From positions 1-14,402 of the forward strand of contig JAKDLQ010000032.1 in the NCBI GenBank assembly GCA_030452775.1: a stretch of DNA of 14,402 bases, read 5' to 3'. Positions 6,857-14,402 of the stretch are shown here, piece by piece. Within the stretch, counting starts at the first letter, position 1. The number at the start of each line of letters is the position of its first letter. The position numbers were made by a program, and so were the translations under genes. A model generated the notes under the pieces. It did not search any database, was not told where the DNA came from, and saw only the letters and a program-made list of their open reading frames with translations. This stretch comes from Micrococcales bacterium. Its GTDB lineage: Bacteria > Actinomycetota > Actinomycetes > Actinomycetales > Dermatophilaceae.

Positions 6857-6890
6857 GGGGGTCGGGGCGACTAGTGTTCGCTCCACCCCC
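6857..6890 (+). terminator. Strong GC-rich stem-loop after lgt, candidate terminator
   Basis: GGGGCGA (6864-6870) pairs with TCGCTCC (6878-6884) with one G-T wobble around loop CTAGTGT. Below a small internal loop (TC against A), GGGGG (6857-6861) pairs with CCCCC (6886-6890), giving about 12 pairs in all. It begins 55 nt after the lgt stop and ahead of gltB. No U-tract follows, which is common for terminator-like hairpins in high-GC actinobacteria, so termination is plausible but unproven. The loop holds TAGTGT (6872-6877), the only TANNNT hexamer in this gap, which could instead be a gltB -10 element; no good -35 partner is seen. Confidence 0.45.
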
Positions 6891-6942
6891 AGTGGCCAGT
6901 GCCGTCCACCTGCCCCTTCGCCTGCTGACAGGGGATGACACC

Positions 6943-6948
6943 GAAGGA
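6943..6948 (+). promoter_or_regulatory. Ribosome binding site that decides the gltB start
   Basis: GAAGGA lies eight nucleotides before ATG 6957 but only two before the in-frame GTG 6951, so ATG 6957 is the better start. Confidence 0.75.
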
Positions 6949-6956
6949 CGGTGACG

Positions 6957-11502
<4,546 letters not shown>

Positions 11503-11510
<8 letters not shown>

Positions 11511-12960
11511 CCCGCATGGATTCCTCACCACACGTCAGCGCGAGCTGCCCGCCCGCCGGCCCGTCCCGGTCCGCATCCGTGACTGGAAGGAGGTGTACGA
11601 GGAGCAGGAGCGGGGTCAGATAGAGCGCCAGGCAGGCCGCTGCATGGACTGCGGAATTCCGTTCTGCCACAGCGGCTGCCCGCTGGGCAACCTCATACCC
11701 GAGTGGAACACGGCCGCCTGGAGGGGCGACTGGGCCTCCGGGATCGAGCTGCTGCACGCCACGAACAACTTCCCGGAGTTCACCGGTCGGCTGTGCCCCG
11801 CTCCCTGTGAGACGGCGTGCGTGCTCGGCATCAACCAACCGGCCGTGACGATCAAGCAGATCGAGGTCACGACGATCGAAAAGGCTTTCGAGGAAGGCTT
11901 CGTCCCGCCGCTGCCTCCCGGACGCCTCTCCGGCAAGACCGTGGCCGTCGTCGGCTCCGGGCCGGCGGGCTTGGCCGTCGCCCAGCAGCTGACCCGGGCC
12001 GGTCACACGGTTGCCGTCTTCGAACGGGACGACAAGCCGGGCGGGCTGCTGCGCTACGGCATTCCGGAGTTCAAGATGGAGAAGGCGGTGCTCGACCGGC
12101 GGCTGCATCAGATGGAGGCCGAGGGCACCCGCTTCCGCAACGGTGTCGACATCGGAACGATGATCACCGGCCGCCAACTGCGAGATCGCTACGACGCCGT
12201 CGTGCTCACCATCGGGTCGACCGTCCCGCGCGACCTCACCGTGCCCGGCCGCGGTCTCGCCGGCATCCACCAGGCGATGGAGTACCTGCCGCAGAGCAAT
12301 CGCGCGTGCTCGGGGGAGGCGGTCGAGGGACAGATCCTCGCCACCGATCGGGATGTCGTCGTCATCGGTGGCGGCGACACCGGCGCCGACTGCATCGGCA
12401 CCGCCCATCGACAGCGGGCCCGGTCGGTGACCAGCCTCGAGATCATGCCGCAGCCGGGAGCCGAGCGCCGGGAGGACCAACCGTGGCCGACCTACCCGAT
12501 GCTCTACCGGGTCGCGGGTGCGCACGAGGAGGGTGGCGAGCGCGTCTATGCGGTCAGCACGACGGAGTTCCTCGGTGATGCCGCGGGCAGGGTGTCACGG
12601 TTGCGGCTCACCGAGGTGACGCTCCTCGACGGGCGACCTCAGCCCATCGCCGGCGCGGAGCGCGAGATCCCATCGCAACTGGTGCTGCTCGCCATGGGAT
12701 TCCTCGGCCCCGAAGCCTCGGGCGTCATCGAGCAGCTCGGTGTCGAGCTCCACGAGCGGTCCACTGTCGCGCGCGACAAGAACTTCATGACGTCCGTCCC
12801 GGGCGTCTTCGTCGCCGGGGACGCGGGCCGTGGCCAGTCCCTCATCGTCTGGGCCATCGCCGAGGGCCGGGCCGCGGCGGCGGGAGTCGATGCCTGGCTC
12901 ACCGGCTCGAGCGCACTGCCGCGCCCGATCATGCCGACCGACCGGCCACTCACGGTCTGA
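11503..12960 (+). CDS. gltD: Glutamate synthase (NADPH) small subunit
   Basis: GltD takes electrons from NADPH through FAD and passes them by iron-sulfur clusters to GltB. From GTG 11503 the protein has 485 residues, the normal length. The N-terminal ferredoxin-like domain has two cysteine groups, C47, C50, C55 and C59 (CMDCGIPFCHSGC) and C98, C102 and C106 (CPAPCETAC), the ligands of the 4Fe-4S clusters in this family. The FAD-binding GSGPAG follows at 151-156, with GGLLRYGIPEFKMEK after it. The second dinucleotide fold GGGDTGADC near residue 289 is for NADPH. The C-terminal VPGVFVAGDAGRGQSLIVWA closes the FAD site. An 8-nt overlap with gltB and the internal GGAGG support joint expression in equal amounts. 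Confidence 0.97.
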
Positions 12961-12989
12961 GATCTCCGTCCCACAAGGCGAACTCGGCG

Positions 12990-13018
12990 GGTGACGCGGG
13001 TCACAGCGGCAATAAGGT
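12990..13018 (+). promoter_or_regulatory. pyk promoter with overlapping CRP/GlxR-like operator
   Basis: GGTGA-N6-TCACA at 12990-13005 matches the CRP/GlxR consensus TGTGA-N6-TCACA at nine of ten half-site positions. The -10 hexamer TAAGGT (13013-13018) fits the actinobacterial TANNNT pattern and ends six nucleotides before the pyk ATG. With a 17-nt spacer, GGTGAC (12990-12995) would be the -35, a poor match that lies inside the left half-site. Transcription would start at or next to the A of the ATG, giving a leaderless mRNA. The operator centre would then lie near -28, between -35 and -10, which suggests repression rather than activation. AAGG within the -10 (13014-13017) could alternatively act as a weak ribosome binding site if transcription starts further upstream. 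Confidence 0.5.
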
Positions 13019-13024
13019 TGCGGC

Positions 13025-14402
13025 ATGCGTCGCGCCAAGATCGTCTGCACCATCGGGCCCAAGACCTCGTCCAGCGAGGCACTCCGGGCCCTCGTGGACG
13101 CGGGAATGGATGTCGCGCGTCTCAACCTCTCGCACGGTCAGCGCTCCGACTTCGAGCAGATCTGCCGAGATGTCCGCCGCGCCAGTGACGAGTCCGGCCG
13201 GGCCGTCGGCATCCTCGCCGATCTCCAGGGTCCCAAGATCCGCACTGGTCGATTCACGGACGGCTCGGTGACGCTGGCGCCCGGTGAGCGTTTCACCATC
13301 ACGACCCGCGACATCGACGGCAGCCAGGACGAGGTCGGCACCACGTATGCCGGTCTGCCCGGCGACGTACAGGCCGGAGACCTCCTGCTCATCGACGACG
13401 GCAAGGTGATGCTGCGAGCCATCGACGTCACCGACACCGATGTGCTGACCGAGACCGTCGTCGGCGGAGCAGTCTCGAACAACAAGGGCATCAACCTGCC
13501 CGGTGTGGCGGTCAGCGTACCGGCACTGTCCGAGAAGGACCGGGACGACCTGCGCTTTGCCATGCAGCTCGGAGTCGACTTGGTCGCGCTGTCCTTCGTC
13601 CGCTCGGCCGAGGACATCAACGACGTCCACGAGATCATGGACGAGTTCGGCTACCGGGCGCCCGTCATCGCCAAGATCGAGAAGCCGCAGGCGGTCGACA
13701 ACCTCCAGGAGATCATCCAGGCCTTCGACGGCATCATGGTCGCGCGTGGGGACCTCGGCGTCGAGATGCCGCTCGAGGAGGTGCCCCTCGTCCAAAAGCA
13801 GGCCATCGAGCTGGCCCGCATCGAGGCGAAGCCGGTCATCGTCGCCACCCAGGTCCTCGAGTCCATGATCACGAGTCCACGACCCACCCGGGCCGAGGCC
13901 TCCGACGCCGCAAACGCCGTCCTCGACGGCGCCGACGCGGTGATGCTCTCCGGAGAGACATCCATCGGCGCGTGGCCCGTCGACGCCGTCTCGACGATGT
14001 CGCGCATCATCTCGATCACGGAGGAGAAGGGGCACGATCGGATAGCTCGTCTTTCGAGGATGCCTGCCAGACCAACCGTGGGGGGCGCCGTCACCAGGGC
14101 TGCCATCGAGATCGGCGAGCTCGTCGGCGCGAAGTTCCTCATCACGTTCACGGAGACGGGTGACTCGGTGCGCCGAATGGCACGGCAGCGTCCACGTCTG
14201 CCGATGTTGGCCTTCACCTCGGAGCCGCGGGTCCGCTCCCAGCTGGCACTCGTCTGGGGAATCGAGACCTATCTCGTCCCACGGATGCACCACACCGACC
14301 AGTTCGCCATGCAGGTCGACCTCAAGCTCATCCCCGAGGGCCGGGTGACGCTTGGTGAGCAGGTCGTCATCGTCGCCGGGTCACCGCCCGGCATTCCCGG
14401 AT
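13025..14402 (+). CDS. pyk: Pyruvate kinase, 3' end beyond window
   Basis: Pyruvate kinase converts phosphoenolpyruvate and ADP to pyruvate and ATP, the last step of glycolysis. The window holds 459 codons and the frame is still open at the edge, so only some tens of residues should be missing. The start MRRAKIVCTIGPKT is standard. Active-site elements include R32, N34 and S36 in ARLNLSHG, ADLQGPKIRTG (65-75), the catalytic K217 and metal ligand E219 in IAKIEK, the second metal ligand D243 in ARGDLGVE, and T275 in VATQVLESM. VMLSGETSIGAWPVD (306-320) differs slightly from the usual GETSVGKYP form. The C-terminal domain (about residue 345 onwards) is the allosteric part of the family. It follows gltD by 64 nt with no terminator seen between and has its own candidate promoter. 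Confidence 0.96.
   Translation, partial: MRRAKIVCTIGPKTSSSEALRALVDAGMDVARLNLSHGQRSDFEQICRDVRRASDESGRAVGILADLQGPKIRTGRFTDGSVTLAPGERFTITTRDIDGSQDEVGTTYAGLPGDVQAGDLLLIDDGKVMLRAIDVTDTDVLTETVVGGAVSNNKGINLPGVAVSVPALSEKDRDDLRFAMQLGVDLVALSFVRSAEDINDVHEIMDEFGYRAPVIAKIEKPQAVDNLQEIIQAFDGIMVARGDLGVEMPLEEVPLVQKQAIELARIEAKPVIVATQVLESMITSPRPTRAEASDAANAVLDGADAVMLSGETSIGAWPVDAVSTMSRIISITEEKGHDRIARLSRMPARPTVGGAVTRAAIEIGELVGAKFLITFTETGDSVRRMARQRPRLPMLAFTSEPRVRSQLALVWGIETYLVPRMHHTDQFAMQVDLKLIPEGRVTLGEQVVIVAGSPPGIPG

Noticed and set aside
6802..6956. Riboswitch upstream of gltB
   Set aside because: Apart from the GC-rich hairpin no conserved aptamer-like arrangement could be recognised by eye.

Overview
The window is high-GC DNA (about 70% by eye) with strong G/C bias at third codon positions. 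Every convincing gene is on the + strand. Gene content and order point to an actinobacterium: hisI, trpE, a Trp-operon membrane protein, an HGxxPAAW-type small membrane protein, trpC, trpB, trpA, lgt, gltB, gltD, pyk. Something near Intrasporangiaceae/Dermatophilaceae or other Micrococcales is a reasonable guess, but the genus cannot be fixed from this sequence alone. This is core metabolism, with no phage, transposase, CRISPR or RNA gene seen.

Region 1 (1-5938) holds the end of a histidine block (hisI) and a compact tryptophan cluster. TrpE, TrpC, TrpB and TrpA are all present and keep their catalytic motifs. The amidotransferase subunit TrpG, TrpD and any TrpF/PriA are not in the window and must be encoded elsewhere. 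Two small uncharacterised membrane proteins sit between trpE and trpC. Start/stop overlaps (ATGA at 1952, 3741 and 4973, GTGA at 5935) indicate one translationally coupled transcript that runs into lgt, the prolipoprotein diacylglyceryl transferase.

Region 2 (6802-6956) is the only substantial intergenic gap. It contains a strong GC-rich stem-loop that may end the trp-lgt transcript, and the ribosome binding site of gltB.

Region 3 (6957-12960) encodes both subunits of NADPH-dependent glutamate synthase (GltB and GltD, joined by an 8-nt overlap). Region 4 (12961-14402) has a short promoter region with a CRP/GlxR-like palindrome and the first 459 codons of pyruvate kinase, cut by the window edge.

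Together the genes link amino-acid biosynthesis (His, Trp, Glu/Gln nitrogen assimilation) with the PEP-pyruvate step. No wholly new multi-gene system is visible. The two most unusual points are a tandem 78-bp repeat at the trpB/trpA junction that is read as a 52-residue N-terminal extension of TrpA, and a CRP-like operator inside an apparently leaderless pyk promoter.
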